Part shown: positions 9,798 through 18,613 of the stretch, in pieces | Position numbering within the stretch: position 1 is the first letter of the stretch | Layout: each line of letters starts with the position of its first letter | NCBI GenBank assembly: GCA_023426125.1 | Contig: JAFABI010000012.1 | Span: 1-64,000 of the forward strand | Source of the DNA: Bacillota bacterium | GTDB lineage: Bacteria > Bacillota > Clostridia > Acetivibrionales > DTU013 | Length of the DNA: 64,000 nucleotides | Reading direction: 5' to 3' | Program-made: the position numbers and the translations under genes | The notes under the pieces: model-generated | Database searches by the model: none | What the model was told of the DNA's origin: nothing | The model's input: only the letters and a program-made list of their open reading frames with translations

Positions 9798-10646
9798 TTA
9801 CAGCACCTTCCCCAACCGCGCTGCTACATCCGCTGCAAACCGGTCGATATGACCTTTGATAAACTCTTTGATATCCAGGCTCTTGTCCTTGATCAAAGGA
9901 GTCATATCCATTCCGTAGCTCAGCGACTGAGCCGTATCCACTCCATGGGATGCCGCGTAGGTCGCATTTGCCAGCCTTCTGCCTGCCGTAGCCAGATCAT
10001 ACCTTTTGCCGCCGCATATCTGCGAATCAAAAACTTCCAGCACAGCTCCAGCCAGATTTGGATGGGCGGATACATCGAAATACACCTTTTCATCGTCATT
10101 AACCCAGTCCAGGCTTCTCCAGACTTCGCAGCCGTACAGTTTTTCGGGATGAAGCTCTTCCGGCAGCTCCCTTAGCGCCGTAATAAGCTTTACTACTACA
10201 CCTACATGCGTATCATGCTTGTCTGCCAGGTTATGCGTGTAGATAAATTTTGGTCTGGCGGCTGTTATCAGGGTTTTGAATTCTTCGATCACTTCCCTGC
10301 CCTTCGGATCCTTTACAGCGCCGCTGGGATAGTCCAGAAGCGCAAGAGAGCCATATTCACCTACATAAGCCGCTTTTTTCTGCTCTACCTTCCTGACCTT
10401 CTGCATATCTTCATCGGAATAGGATGCATACAGGTCGTCTCTGGGACTGCCTGCGCCGTTTGTCGTCACGACCGCGCTGAACCAGGCATCCTCTTTGCCA
10501 AAGCATTGGAGTATGCCGTCGTAGGCCATGATTTCAATATCATCCTGATGTGCGGAAAACGCCATATGGGTGGTTCTTGTGAAAGCAGCTTCCGCCGGGG
10601 TATTATCCGGTATAAAGATTTCTGCTCCGGGATTCTTTAGTTTCAT
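9798..10646 (-). CDS. PIG-L family deacetylase
   Basis: 282 residues. The zinc-site signature AHQDDIE near residue 33 is a variant of the family's AHPDDE, and a later HDTHVG supplies the second histidine group. Family members remove N-acetyl groups from amino sugars (for example GlcNAc-inositol, or N-acetyl sugars released from antibiotics and glycans). It lacks a signal peptide, so it should act in the cytosol. It is the last gene of a five-gene minus-strand set, 24 bp after the ROK-type kinase gene, with an AGGAG ribosome site. The context suggests it deacetylates an amino-sugar intermediate. The exact substrate cannot be told from sequence. Confidence 0.85.
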   Translation of the reverse strand: MKLKNPGAEIFIPDNTPAEAAFTRTTHMAFSAHQDDIEIMAYDGILQCFGKEDAWFSAVVTTNGAGSPRDDLYASYSDEDMQKVRKVEQKKAAYVGEYGSLALLDYPSGAVKDPKGREVIEEFKTLITAARPKFIYTHNLADKHDTHVGVVVKLITALRELPEELHPEKLYGCEVWRSLDWVNDDEKVYFDVSAHPNLAGAVLEVFDSQICGGKRYDLATAGRRLANATYAASHGVDTAQSLSYGMDMTPLIKDKSLDIKEFIKGHIDRFAADVAARLGKVL

Positions 10647-10670
10647 ATTCTTCTCCTCTTTTCTTCTTTC

Positions 10671-12074
10671 CTATTTTATCTCCGGCAAACTGGCAGCGGC
10701 GATGGACTGGCCTACCCTCCGGTTGGATTCGTCCGGCAGATGCAGCCTGATCTTTTCCGCCAGTTCTGGGAACTCTTTGGTCAGAACCTCCGTGGCCTTT
10801 TTCATGATCAGGTTTCCGCCTTCGCCGGAAGTCACCCTTCCAAGTATAAGAATGTGCTTAATCTCATAAAAATCTGCGTAATGCGCAATGGCATATCCCA
10901 GGTAAACGCCGATGGTCTCAAATATGGCCGCAGCGCCTTTGTCGCCTTTGTCGTGCAGCTCCTGCACCACCTTCAGTTTTTCTGCCGGAGTCATTTTTTC
11001 ATCCAGAGTGATGCCTGCCAGAGGTGCCAGTTTTATGACTGCATCCTGTGAGAAGTATTTTACACCGCAGCCATAATCTCCCGCCCATTCGTCCACCATT
11101 GCTTCGGGGTGGTAATCTACGGGTACGAAGGCAAGCTCGTTCAGCCATCCGGTGATGTTGCCCTTGCCATCGATGTATCCGCCCGCTTCGCTGGTTCCCA
11201 TGGCGATTCCCAGTACATTGGTGTCATTGAGGTCCATTGCACCGGCAAGCGCGGTCACATCTCCGTCGTTGGCAACCTCCAGCGGCACTCCGCCCATTTC
11301 CTTCTGTATCCGGAAGAACATGTCCTTCACCTTTGCATCGAAAAGGTCCTGGGGAACCTTGATAAACAGCGACGCCGCCATAATGCGGTTTGCTACATAA
11401 ACACCGGCCGAGCTCACACCGATGGCATCGACCCTGGGCATATGCGAAGCCGCAGTCTTCATGGAAGATAGTATTCCGTCAAAATGGTATTCCGGATTCG
11501 TCTGTGTTTTGGGATGCCATACGACTTCCTCGCTATAGACGGCCTCTCCGTCAATAACAGCAGATACCTTCCTGTCGCTTCCTCCGGCGTCAAACCCTAT
11601 TCTGCAGCCATCCAGATGACGGCCTACCGGCTTTGTATCTTCATATTCCTCAGGAACTTTTTCCACATCGGTTACTACGACGGTAAAGGGATTTTCATAA
11701 ATTTTCTGCATAAAGCCATAATCAAAGTCCCTTAAGCCCCCTGCCGCATAAGCTTTGCGTATGTATTCGCCAATGCTTTTCGGTCCGCCGACGGTCAGCT
11801 TCCAGCCGCCCTTAACCCATAGCAGGCTTTTAACCAGCCGTTCCACGTACATGAAATTCTCTTCGTCCTTCCCTGTACCTTCAGCGAATACCTGTGTCTT
11901 ATATCCCGCAACAAATCCATCGTTGCGTTCCAGAGCAATGGCCAGCTTCACGCCGCCGCCCGACTTCCCGACCTCCTCGAGAAATTTCCTGTTTGCCAGT
12001 GCCGCGGGCCGGAATTTTCCATCAAGGGATTTAACAGCAGGCTCTGGTAAATTTCCGATCAACCTCTCATTCAT
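10671..12074 (-). CDS. ROK-type sugar kinase with a long N-terminal extension
   Basis: 467 residues. The ATP/sugar-kinase fold is visible from about residue 157: a phosphate loop GFDAGGSDRK, a middle ANDGDVTALA block containing the catalytic-type Asp, and a second phosphate loop GIAMGTSEAGG. ROK kinases are usually about 300 residues; here some 150 residues precede the core and do not resemble a helix-turn-helix, so this is not a NagC/XylR regulator. The GHxxxxxxGxxCxCG zinc motif typical of many ROK proteins is absent. It presumably phosphorylates a hexose or amino sugar. GGAGGAAAG precedes the ATG; neighbours are the SIS isomerase and the PIG-L deacetylase. Confidence 0.75.
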   Translation of the reverse strand: MNERLIGNLPEPAVKSLDGKFRPAALANRKFLEEVGKSGGGVKLAIALERNDGFVAGYKTQVFAEGTGKDEENFMYVERLVKSLLWVKGGWKLTVGGPKSIGEYIRKAYAAGGLRDFDYGFMQKIYENPFTVVVTDVEKVPEEYEDTKPVGRHLDGCRIGFDAGGSDRKVSAVIDGEAVYSEEVVWHPKTQTNPEYHFDGILSSMKTAASHMPRVDAIGVSSAGVYVANRIMAASLFIKVPQDLFDAKVKDMFFRIQKEMGGVPLEVANDGDVTALAGAMDLNDTNVLGIAMGTSEAGGYIDGKGNITGWLNELAFVPVDYHPEAMVDEWAGDYGCGVKYFSQDAVIKLAPLAGITLDEKMTPAEKLKVVQELHDKGDKGAAAIFETIGVYLGYAIAHYADFYEIKHILILGRVTSGEGGNLIMKKATEVLTKEFPELAEKIRLHLPDESNRRVGQSIAAASLPEIK

Positions 12075-12171
12075 CGTATCTTTCCTCCATATCTATAATA
12101 CATTGACTTTTAAGCAATAAGCAAGGTCTCCATGCTCCATTGCATCCCACCCGCAATAATAAGGCCCGGCA

Positions 12172-13212
12172 TCACTTCGTCACGGTCACCTTGTGCAGGC
12201 CCCTGGGGTTGTCGGGGTTCAGTCCCCTGACCAGGGACAGCTTGCAGGCAAACATCTGGGCAACGATTACATTGAAAAACGGTGAAATAATGTCGTTGGA
12301 CGTTTCGGGAATCCTGAAAGCCGTGGTTCCCATTTCCAATATATCTTTCCTGTTGGAAATAACAATGGTCTCTATATCCTGCTTCCTCATTTTCTCAATC
12401 ATATCGGTTACATCCTTCAAAGAAGGCCCGTCGGGTGCAAAAATAAATGCGGGGATGTTCCGGTCCAGCATGGCGATGGGGCCGTGCTGAAAATCGGACG
12501 TGGCAAAGGCCTTAGCCCTTACATACGTAGTTTCCTGTATTTTCAACGCCGCTTCAAGGGAAATTGCATAATTGATCCCTCTGGCCAGCACAAAGCATTC
12601 GTTGATAAAACGGTATCTTTCCACTTTGCTTTCGATATCTTCAGCAACGCCAAAAACCTGGGGCAGCCTTTCGGGCAGTTGATAAATTTCCTCCTGCAGG
12701 ACTGTGTTTTCAGCCCATTCCGCAGCCAGGGCAGCCAGGAGAAAGATCTGGGTGCCGAAGGTTTTTGTGGCTGCAACACTTTTTTCAATTCCGGCTTCGC
12801 AATTTAAAAAGAATTCGCATTCAAGGGCGATGTCCGATTCGGCATTGTTTGTAATGCCCACCGTCACAGCCCCGTTTTTTTTGGCGTTTCTCATCACCTC
12901 CAGGACGTCGGCTGCCCTGCCTGACTGGGAGACGCCTATAACCAGACAGTTTTCAAAATTCATGTTTCCCTGGTAAATCGTAAAAATCGAAGAAGCTGCC
13001 AAAGATACGGGGATGCCCAGCAGCAGCTCGATTACATACTTCCCGTATACCGCCGCATGATCCGAGGTACCTCTTGCTGCAAGCACCACCTGCTTCACAT
13101 TTTTACTTTTTACAGCCTGGACAATCTCCTTAATCACAGGTACATTTTTAACATGGCACCTTTCAAGTGCTACCGGCTGTTCCAGGATTTCCTTCCACAT
13201 CTGCGTTGACAT
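12172..13212 (-). CDS. SIS-domain sugar-phosphate isomerase/deaminase (GlmS isomerase-like)
   Basis: 346 residues spanning two SIS domains. Sugar-phosphate contacts are visible as AARGTSDHA near residue 45, GVSQSGRAADV near 95 and ESAV-type KSVAATKT near 145; the end NPRGLHKVTVTK resembles the GlmS C-terminus. The N-terminal glutaminase domain of GlmS is missing, as in AgaS, FrlB and NagB-II proteins, which deaminate or deglycate amino-sugar phosphates. Thus it should interconvert amino sugar phosphate and ketose phosphate. It follows a 322-bp repeat-bearing gap after the dehydrogenase gene and has an AGAGGG ribosome site. Subfamily cannot be fixed by eye. Confidence 0.82.
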   Translation of the reverse strand: MSTQMWKEILEQPVALERCHVKNVPVIKEIVQAVKSKNVKQVVLAARGTSDHAAVYGKYVIELLLGIPVSLAASSIFTIYQGNMNFENCLVIGVSQSGRAADVLEVMRNAKKNGAVTVGITNNAESDIALECEFFLNCEAGIEKSVAATKTFGTQIFLLAALAAEWAENTVLQEEIYQLPERLPQVFGVAEDIESKVERYRFINECFVLARGINYAISLEAALKIQETTYVRAKAFATSDFQHGPIAMLDRNIPAFIFAPDGPSLKDVTDMIEKMRKQDIETIVISNRKDILEMGTTAFRIPETSNDIISPFFNVIVAQMFACKLSLVRGLNPDNPRGLHKVTVTK

Positions 13213-13265
13213 AAATAAAACCCTCTTCTAAAATAATATTTTTTATTTGAAACATGTGAACCAAG

Positions 13266-13520
13266 GAGGGCGGGACAGGCTCACTGTCCCGGTTCCGCCC
13301 ATCAAAATGCAGGACCGTACGCGATTTATCGCCATTGACTCATTCACGCGAGCGCGCAGTGCGCGCCCCATCCTTCGACTTCCAGCCCTGTGACCCGCAT
13401 AATCAACGGCGTACGGGAATCGTTCCCTCACGCCCGATTTGCAACCCCTTAGCCCGCATTATCTCACAATTTTACAAGTGCGATAAGGGACGGTTTCTTT
13501 GTCGCAGTCCCCTGTCGCAC
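13266..13520. repeat. Cluster of palindromic repeats between the dehydrogenase and SIS genes
   Basis: The 322-bp gap 13213-13534 has no gene. It holds a hairpin GGGACAG/CTGTCCC (13272-13290), the palindromic GCGCGCAGTGCGCGC unit (13352-13366) shared with the GC-rich repeat family elsewhere in the window, and a second hairpin GTGCGATAAGGGA/TCCCCTGTCGCAC (13479-13520) that contains the GGGACGGTTTCTTTGTCGC-type motif also seen near 35918-35945. These look like REP-type elements inserted inside the operon. Confidence 0.65.
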
Positions 13521-13534
13521 GGTATATCGTCCCG

Positions 13535-14554
13535 TCAGGGAATGCTCCTCTTGATTGACTCTACTTCATTTTCACCCGTTTCCAGCGGGAACCTGATTAT
13601 TCTCCGCTCAGCCGCGGAGCGCAGCAGACCCATTGCCATCTGGAAGCCTTTAAACGCATCCTCTCCATTGCACGGATGAACTTTCGTCCCATCCAGCCAG
13701 AGAGCAATGTCCCGGATATATCTTGCCCCATCGGTTTCATAATTAAAACAGCCGGGCCCTTCCTGGTAGCCATCCTCTGTGCAAGCTCTCCAGCCCGCTC
13801 CGATGATCACTTCCGCAAAACCTTTGGTGCCCTGGATGCAGAAACGCCCCTTGTGCCAGGGATATTCGCTCTCAGGGACATCCGGCGACAATGCGCCGAT
13901 TTCCACGATCCCGCGGACGCCGTTTTCAAAATGGATAAATCCGCCGGCATACTCCGGTGACGGATGATTGTCCTCCAGCTTGCCGCGGCCGTCAATACTG
14001 CCGGAAACCCATACAGCTTCCGCATTGTTATTGTAGAACCTGAGATAGTCCATCACATGGGTGACCATGTGCAAATACCAACCCCAGGTATGTCCGTAAA
14101 TACTCTGAATTCTGCCAAGCTTGCCGCTGTCCACGATTTTTTTTACAGCCTGATAATGATCCCCGTATTTCTGCTGATGGCTGACAACGGTCTTGACGCC
14201 CGCTGCTCTTGCCATTTCCGTCATTTCCTTCGCTTCATTGAAATTCGTAGACATGGGCTTCTCATAGGCGATTAATTTCACCTTGTGGTCAATCCCCAGC
14301 TGAAACAAGCTTTTGCGGATAGCCGGAGGCGTACAGAAGCAGAATATGTCGGGTTTGGTTTCCGCCAGCATCTTGCCGACATCGGTATATATGGCGGGAT
14401 TTCCGCACTCAGCGGCGGCAGCGTTCAACCTGTCGGTATCAATGTCGCAAAGTCCGGCCAGCTGGAACCGGTCATCCTGATGGAAGAGCTTTGCGTGCAT
14501 TTTGCCCCTTTTTCCCGCACCCAATACGGCAACCGTATATTTCTTTGCGCTCAT
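13535..14554 (-). CDS. Gfo/Idh/MocA family NAD(P)-dependent sugar or inositol dehydrogenase
   Basis: 339 residues. The N-terminal Rossmann fold starts VAVLGAGKRGKMHA, the family EKP motif appears as YEKPMS near residue 99, and the C-terminal half carries the HMVTHVMDY histidine segment expected at the active site. Such enzymes oxidise or reduce a sugar, amino sugar or inositol hydroxyl. It starts 11 bp after the aminotransferase gene with an AGGAGG site, so the pair is surely co-transcribed; a keto sugar made by one is the natural substrate of the other, as in NtdC/NtdA-type 3-amino sugar chemistry. That specific reaction is inference. Confidence 0.85.
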   Translation of the reverse strand: MSAKKYTVAVLGAGKRGKMHAKLFHQDDRFQLAGLCDIDTDRLNAAAAECGNPAIYTDVGKMLAETKPDIFCFCTPPAIRKSLFQLGIDHKVKLIAYEKPMSTNFNEAKEMTEMARAAGVKTVVSHQQKYGDHYQAVKKIVDSGKLGRIQSIYGHTWGWYLHMVTHVMDYLRFYNNNAEAVWVSGSIDGRGKLEDNHPSPEYAGGFIHFENGVRGIVEIGALSPDVPESEYPWHKGRFCIQGTKGFAEVIIGAGWRACTEDGYQEGPGCFNYETDGARYIRDIALWLDGTKVHPCNGEDAFKGFQMAMGLLRSAAERRIIRFPLETGENEVESIKRSIP

Positions 14555-14565
14555 AAGGCAGCCTC

Positions 14566-15690
14566 CTATTTCTTCCAGGATTTCAATGTGTTAATTGTAT
14601 ACTTCACCTGGTCTTCGGTCAATTCAGGGAACATTGGCAGGGATATGCAGGATGAAGCATTTTTCTCCGCATTGGTCAACGGACCTGCCAGCCTTGCGTC
14701 CTTACCCCACGGGAAGCCTTCCTGCTGATGGATTGCGATGGAGTAATGGGTCTTGGCGTCTATGCCGTTAGCATTAAGGTACTCAACCAATTTATTGCGG
14801 TCTGCGGGATTTTTAACTTCAATTTCATATAAGTGGTAAACATGGCGATATCCCGGGCGGGCATAAGGAAGAGTAATGAAGTCACAGTCCTTAAGCCCTT
14901 CGTCATAAATCTTCGCCAATGCTATACGCCTGTCGCTCCACTCCCCGATGTGCTTCAATTTTGCGCTGAGAATACCTGCATGCAGGTCGTCAAGGCGGCT
15001 GTTGAAGCCGAAGCTGTGGTGGTCGCGCCGGCTTGAGCCGTGGTTGCGCAGCTTGCGGACCGTGTCGTTGATGTATTTATGGTTTGTCCATATGGCGCCG
15101 CCGTCTCCGAAGGTCCCAAGATTCTTCTGGATGATGAAGCTGGTGCATACCGCGTCGGAAAGCTCGCCGATTTTGAAGCTGCCGCCGCGGGCGTCGATCC
15201 CCTGGGCATTGTCTTCAATGACAAACAGGCCGAACTCGTCCGCGATCTTGCGGATTTCATCCATGGGAGCGCATTGTCCGTAAAGATGAACCGGAACGAT
15301 GGCTTTGGTCCGTTTGGTTATTGCCTTGCGTATCGCATCGGGGTCGATGCAGCGGGTAGTCTCGTCGCAATCCACCAGAACGGCGGTACAGCCGGCGACC
15401 CACATTGCCTCTGCAGTCGCAAAGAAAGTGTTGGCATTGGTGATGAGTTCGTCTCCAGGTCCGAGTCCCAGAGCCATAAAGGTCAGCCAGAGTGCGTCCG
15501 TACCGTTGCCTACGCCGATAGCATACTTCGCGCCTGCATATTCGGCCAGCTCGGCTTCAAATTTCTTCAGCATGGGCCCCTGGACAAACTGCCCGCTCAT
15601 AATGACTTCCTGCATTTTTTCGTCAATTTCGCCTTTGATGTTGAGATACTGTTGTACATGTCCGTAGAATGGAACCTTCATGTCAGCCAT
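14566..15690 (-). CDS. DegT/DnrJ/EryC1/StrS family PLP sugar aminotransferase
   Basis: 374 residues from ATG 15688-15690. A TTG-initiated frame reaches 15708, but the GGGAGG ribosome site lies inside that extension, which settles on the ATG. PLP lysine is seen in IIQKNLGTFGDGGA, preceded by the EDNAQGID block and followed by FGFNSRLDDLHAGIL, all standard for this fold. The enzymes move an amino group between glutamate and a keto sugar. It heads the five-gene operon and is preceded by a possible GntR operator at 15736-15743. Biosynthetic or catabolic direction cannot be told. Confidence 0.87.
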   Translation of the reverse strand: MADMKVPFYGHVQQYLNIKGEIDEKMQEVIMSGQFVQGPMLKKFEAELAEYAGAKYAIGVGNGTDALWLTFMALGLGPGDELITNANTFFATAEAMWVAGCTAVLVDCDETTRCIDPDAIRKAITKRTKAIVPVHLYGQCAPMDEIRKIADEFGLFVIEDNAQGIDARGGSFKIGELSDAVCTSFIIQKNLGTFGDGGAIWTNHKYINDTVRKLRNHGSSRRDHHSFGFNSRLDDLHAGILSAKLKHIGEWSDRRIALAKIYDEGLKDCDFITLPYARPGYRHVYHLYEIEVKNPADRNKLVEYLNANGIDAKTHYSIAIHQQEGFPWGKDARLAGPLTNAEKNASSCISLPMFPELTEDQVKYTINTLKSWKK

Positions 15691-15728
15691 CTGTTTACAA
15701 CCTCCCAAAAGTAAAATTAGTCTATAAG

Positions 15729-15750
15729 TATAGATGTATATACCACTATA
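15729..15750. promoter_or_regulatory. Candidate HutC/GntR-type operator upstream of the amino-sugar operon
   Basis: GTATATAC at 15736-15743 fits the GT-N-TA-N-AC pattern bound by HutC-type GntR regulators, within a wider ATAGTGGTATATACATCTAT context (minus strand) reminiscent of NagR/dre sites. It is about 45 bp before the aminotransferase start. A similar site precedes the GntR gene at 28066. Confidence 0.35.
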
Positions 15751-15849
15751 TTTTCAGTTTACCCCTTTGCCGCCAAAAAATCAAGAATATTTTTTCAGCA
15801 TCAAAAATATTCCTTCCCGAAGGTCAGAAAGAGAAGAAACGAAAATTTA

Positions 15850-15948
15850 AGTACTGGTGCAAATATAACTTCCCGTATAGGTTTCGGAAAACGCAGTCCA
15901 TTACGGCCGTCATTTTCCGAAAAACGGGAAAGTAATATTTGCAGTACT
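15850..15948. repeat. Long-hairpin element, copy 1 of 3
   Basis: The arms AGTACTGGTGCAAATATAAC (from 15850) and its near-perfect inverse ending AGTACT at 15948 fold into a ~35-40 bp stem round a GC-rich centre. Inner TTCGGAAAA and TTTTCCG also pair. Layout and arm sequence match elements at 25327-25406 and 35714-35795. The 328-bp gap 15691-16018 otherwise holds only the operator and the hairpin next to it. Confidence 0.75.
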
Positions 15949-15952
15949 CCTA

Positions 15953-15994
15953 AAAGGAGCTGTAATAGAGATCTATCTCCATCACAGCTCCTCC
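15953..15994 (-). terminator. Possible terminator after the DUF4855-like gene
   Basis: AGGAGCTGT (15955-15963) pairs with ACAGCTCCT (15984-15992), with AGAGAT/ATCTCT-type inner pairing. On the minus strand the stem is followed by TTTT. It lies 25 bp after the stop of the gene ending at 16019. Confidence 0.5.
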
Positions 15995-16018
15995 CTAAGG
16001 TTGGGTATTTATTCTTCT

Positions 16019-17101
16019 TTAACTATAGGTGCAGAAAGACCTTACCGTATCAAAAATTACAGTTGATCCCGTCGTAGGGAATATGGTAAGTTTGCTTGCG
16101 AAATAAAATGAGAAATGCTTTATACCTCTGTATTTCGAGTAAGCTGTCAAGTAATCTTCATATCGCGCATGATAATTCACATCGGATATATACCTGCTGT
16201 CTATCTCCATTTCCGCGCCGATTTGAGTTCCGGACGTTTTAGCCACGACATCGTTTCCATTTGCATCGACGATATTATTGTGTTCGACACATTTATCAAC
16301 CAGGGCGATATTATTCGTCAACGATGCATCAAAGAAATAATTCGGCTGCAGGTCTGCAAAATCGAAGATATCCTTTGTGCCGAGAATATAAGCCAGCCGG
16401 GTTGCAGACTCGGCATCACTCCGGTAATACGGGATCCACAGCATTTTCTTGCCCAACCCGTGAACATAACTTGAAACCGATATCATGTTGTTGACAACGG
16501 GATTTTGAAAATCTGCAGGATTGGTAGTTACAAAAGGCGTATATCCCGATACGACCGCTTCCCTTGCATAATAAAATCCATAAACATTTTCCTCCCAATA
16601 ATCAGGGCTTATATCGCTGGTAACTTTCGCTTTGACGTAGTCTACCAGTAAAGTCCTCAAAATATCATTGTATTTGTATGCAAGATTTGTACAAACAATA
16701 GGGATGGCAAACCATAATTTGGCTTGATCATTTTTCTGGTAAATTTTCTTTGCAAGCTTTAGTTGATCATCCGTATAGCTTTGCAATGTTCTTGAAACCG
16801 GTGCGTTGTTGTATGCGGTTTGAACCTCGCCTTTAATTACCGCCCTGTCGCGATTTCCACAGTAATTATATGCCGTAGAGCCTGGAACTGTTATACTGTC
16901 AATATCCGCTTGTGTTATAGCTTCCCTGAAACCAAAATTGGTGATGATGTTGTTTAGTACAAATTCATTAGAACCTACTGTTGGTGAATTCACAAGCTTT
17001 TCTATATCTTCATCGGTATATTGCTCGTATCCTTCTCCTACGTATAACAGTTTAGCAATGTTGTCATAACTTCCACATTTAACTTCAACATTCTTAGGCA
17101 T
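16019..17101 (-). CDS. DUF4855-like protein (possible glycosidase-like barrel), no signal peptide
   Basis: 360 residues from ATG with GGGAGG nine bases upstream. Sequence features include the acidic N-terminal helix TDEDIEKLV, the aromatic strand GFYYAREA, the block KMLWIPYY, then DLQPNYFFD and IGAEMEIDSRY. From memory these resemble DUF4855 proteins, which are predicted to be glycoside-hydrolase-like TIM barrels in Firmicutes; this was not searched. No leader or membrane segment is seen, so unless it is exported by other means it is cytosolic. It stands downstream of two Fe-S protein genes and a sugar importer, so a glycan link is possible. Confidence 0.5.
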   Translation of the reverse strand: MPKNVEVKCGSYDNIAKLLYVGEGYEQYTDEDIEKLVNSPTVGSNEFVLNNIITNFGFREAITQADIDSITVPGSTAYNYCGNRDRAVIKGEVQTAYNNAPVSRTLQSYTDDQLKLAKKIYQKNDQAKLWFAIPIVCTNLAYKYNDILRTLLVDYVKAKVTSDISPDYWEENVYGFYYAREAVVSGYTPFVTTNPADFQNPVVNNMISVSSYVHGLGKKMLWIPYYRSDAESATRLAYILGTKDIFDFADLQPNYFFDASLTNNIALVDKCVEHNNIVDANGNDVVAKTSGTQIGAEMEIDSRYISDVNYHARYEDYLTAYSKYRGIKHFSFYFASKLTIFPTTGSTVIFDTVRSFCTYS

Positions 17102-17275
17102 TATTCCAACCTCCCTGAAATTTAGTATGCATTCGAATACCCATAGGGCTTCCGTTGACTATATTTCAGAAGCAGGCACTTTGTGTCCGCCTCTCAAATT
17201 TACCGGCTGTATCCGTATATTTTAACCTTTTCCTCCGTGCCGTTAAATAGAAAGAACTAAAAAGTATCCTGCGGC

Positions 17276-18385
17276 TCAATATTCATTTTTTCTTATCCCC
17301 GGATAATGATTATCCAGCCATTCTTCTCTGAATCCATTGATTCTGCCCTTCTTCTCCCCTTTTTCCTTTGGCATGAGCCACGGTTTTTTCTTATAAAATT
17401 TATTGTGAAATTTGTTTTCTATCCTGCCGTTCTTCTCGAGATTATCCATGCATGCCCGTATACAGCCTCTTGCTCCGCAAACTGCAAAATAACCGACATG
17501 ATTCATTATATAATTATAGTATTCAATGATGGGTGCATCCGGTGAATCATAGGGTGTTTTTATCCATTTTGAAGTAGCCATCGGATAACACAGCCTGTAG
17601 GCCTCTTCTTCCGTTATATCGGCATTGCATGCATCAAACTCCATATTGGGAAACGTCTTTTTATGGAAGGGTGAGATTGTATTGTTAAAACCATGATGTG
17701 TCAGAGTACACCTTCCCATATCCACATCACCCCAGCTGATATCCTTGTCGCCGATTCTGACGGTAAGCTTTTTGTCAAGGGCATTGACCCCGGGAATTGC
17801 ATTGCCCGGGCATTCACGTGCACACCTTCCGCAGGAATTACATATGCTGCCGGGTTCAATGATAGGATCAGGTTCAAGCTCCGCATCCGTTAAAATACTT
17901 CCAAGCCTGACTCTGGGACCGAATCTGGGATTCAGGAAGACTTTTGAATGCCCCATTTCACCTACACCTGCGCCGACACCTATCAGCCTTATATTCGTGA
18001 TTATGTCTCCGGGCAGCTTTCCTTCTGCTACAGGCTCTCTTTGAGGATTTCTTTCCGGTACTGCAGGAAAATGGGGAGCCGCCTCCCATCCATGGTCTTC
18101 TATGAAACAGGATAATGCATAGGTCAGCCTCGGACGAAACAAGGTATTCAGCTTGTTATAGGAGTAGTAGGTATAATTGTGCCAGTGTGTCCCTTCCTCA
18201 ATCCCCCGGTAGGAGCCTCTTGGTATACGCATTACAGTGACGATGACAGATTTGGCTTCCGGAAAGTAATTTTTTGGGTTCATCAGCGGAGGCGCGTTCT
18301 CAAAACGGTCTATCCCGGCTATGCCGACTTCATCGATGCCCAGTTCCTTTGCCTTCTGTTTTATCCTTTCAGAAGTAAGCTGCAA
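17276..18385 (-). CDS. QueG-like 4Fe-4S ferredoxin-domain protein A
   Basis: 369 residues; the likely start is TTG at 18383-18385 with GAGAGG six bases upstream. The N-terminal half resembles the epoxyqueuosine reductase/corrinoid-binding type fold (GIDEVGIAGIDRF; PRGSYRG; GVGAGVGEMGHSK). The centre has a ferredoxin cluster motif CNSCGRCARECPG near residue 186, and a cysteine-rich tail CGARGCIRACMDN. Members are uncharacterised reductases, distinct from QueG because the adjacent HEAT repeats are absent and the substrate loops differ. It follows a tandem repeat after its paralogue, protein B, and probably shares the importer operon. Substrate unknown. Confidence 0.75.
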   Translation of the reverse strand: MQLTSERIKQKAKELGIDEVGIAGIDRFENAPPLMNPKNYFPEAKSVIVTVMRIPRGSYRGIEEGTHWHNYTYYSYNKLNTLFRPRLTYALSCFIEDHGWEAAPHFPAVPERNPQREPVAEGKLPGDIITNIRLIGVGAGVGEMGHSKVFLNPRFGPRVRLGSILTDAELEPDPIIEPGSICNSCGRCARECPGNAIPGVNALDKKLTVRIGDKDISWGDVDMGRCTLTHHGFNNTISPFHKKTFPNMEFDACNADITEEEAYRLCYPMATSKWIKTPYDSPDAPIIEYYNYIMNHVGYFAVCGARGCIRACMDNLEKNGRIENKFHNKFYKKKPWLMPKEKGEKKGRINGFREEWLDNHYPGIRKNEY

Positions 18386-18401
18386 TGTCTTCCTCTCCCC
18401 T

Positions 18402-18613
18402 CTAGTACTCTGTCAACTTTAAAAATGTACTATGGTGTCAAGTCTAATCCTGATTTTATAAGCATTGATCTTAATGGGTATTGTATGAAATTAGACTTGA
18501 CACCCTACTAGTACTCTGTCAACTTTAAAAATATACTATGGTGTCAAGTCTAATCCTGATTTTATAAGCATTAATCTTAATGGGTATTGTATGAAACTAG
18601 ACTTGACACCCTG
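18402..18613. repeat. Tandem duplication of a 106-bp hairpin unit
   Basis: Two copies (18402-18507 and 18508-18613) with exactly 106-bp period and only four differences. Each begins CTAGTACTCTGTCAAC and contains the inverted pair GGTGTCAAGTCTAAT/ATTAGACTTGACACC (18434-18448 with 18490-18504 in copy 1; one mismatch in copy 2). A third CTAG closes the array at 18614-18617 and supplies the TAG stop of the next gene. No reading frame is present. It resembles a small non-autonomous element that duplicated recently. Confidence 0.9.

Noticed and set aside
18402..18613. CRISPR array
   Set aside because: Only two adjacent units of 106 bp with internal inverted pairs and no unique spacers.
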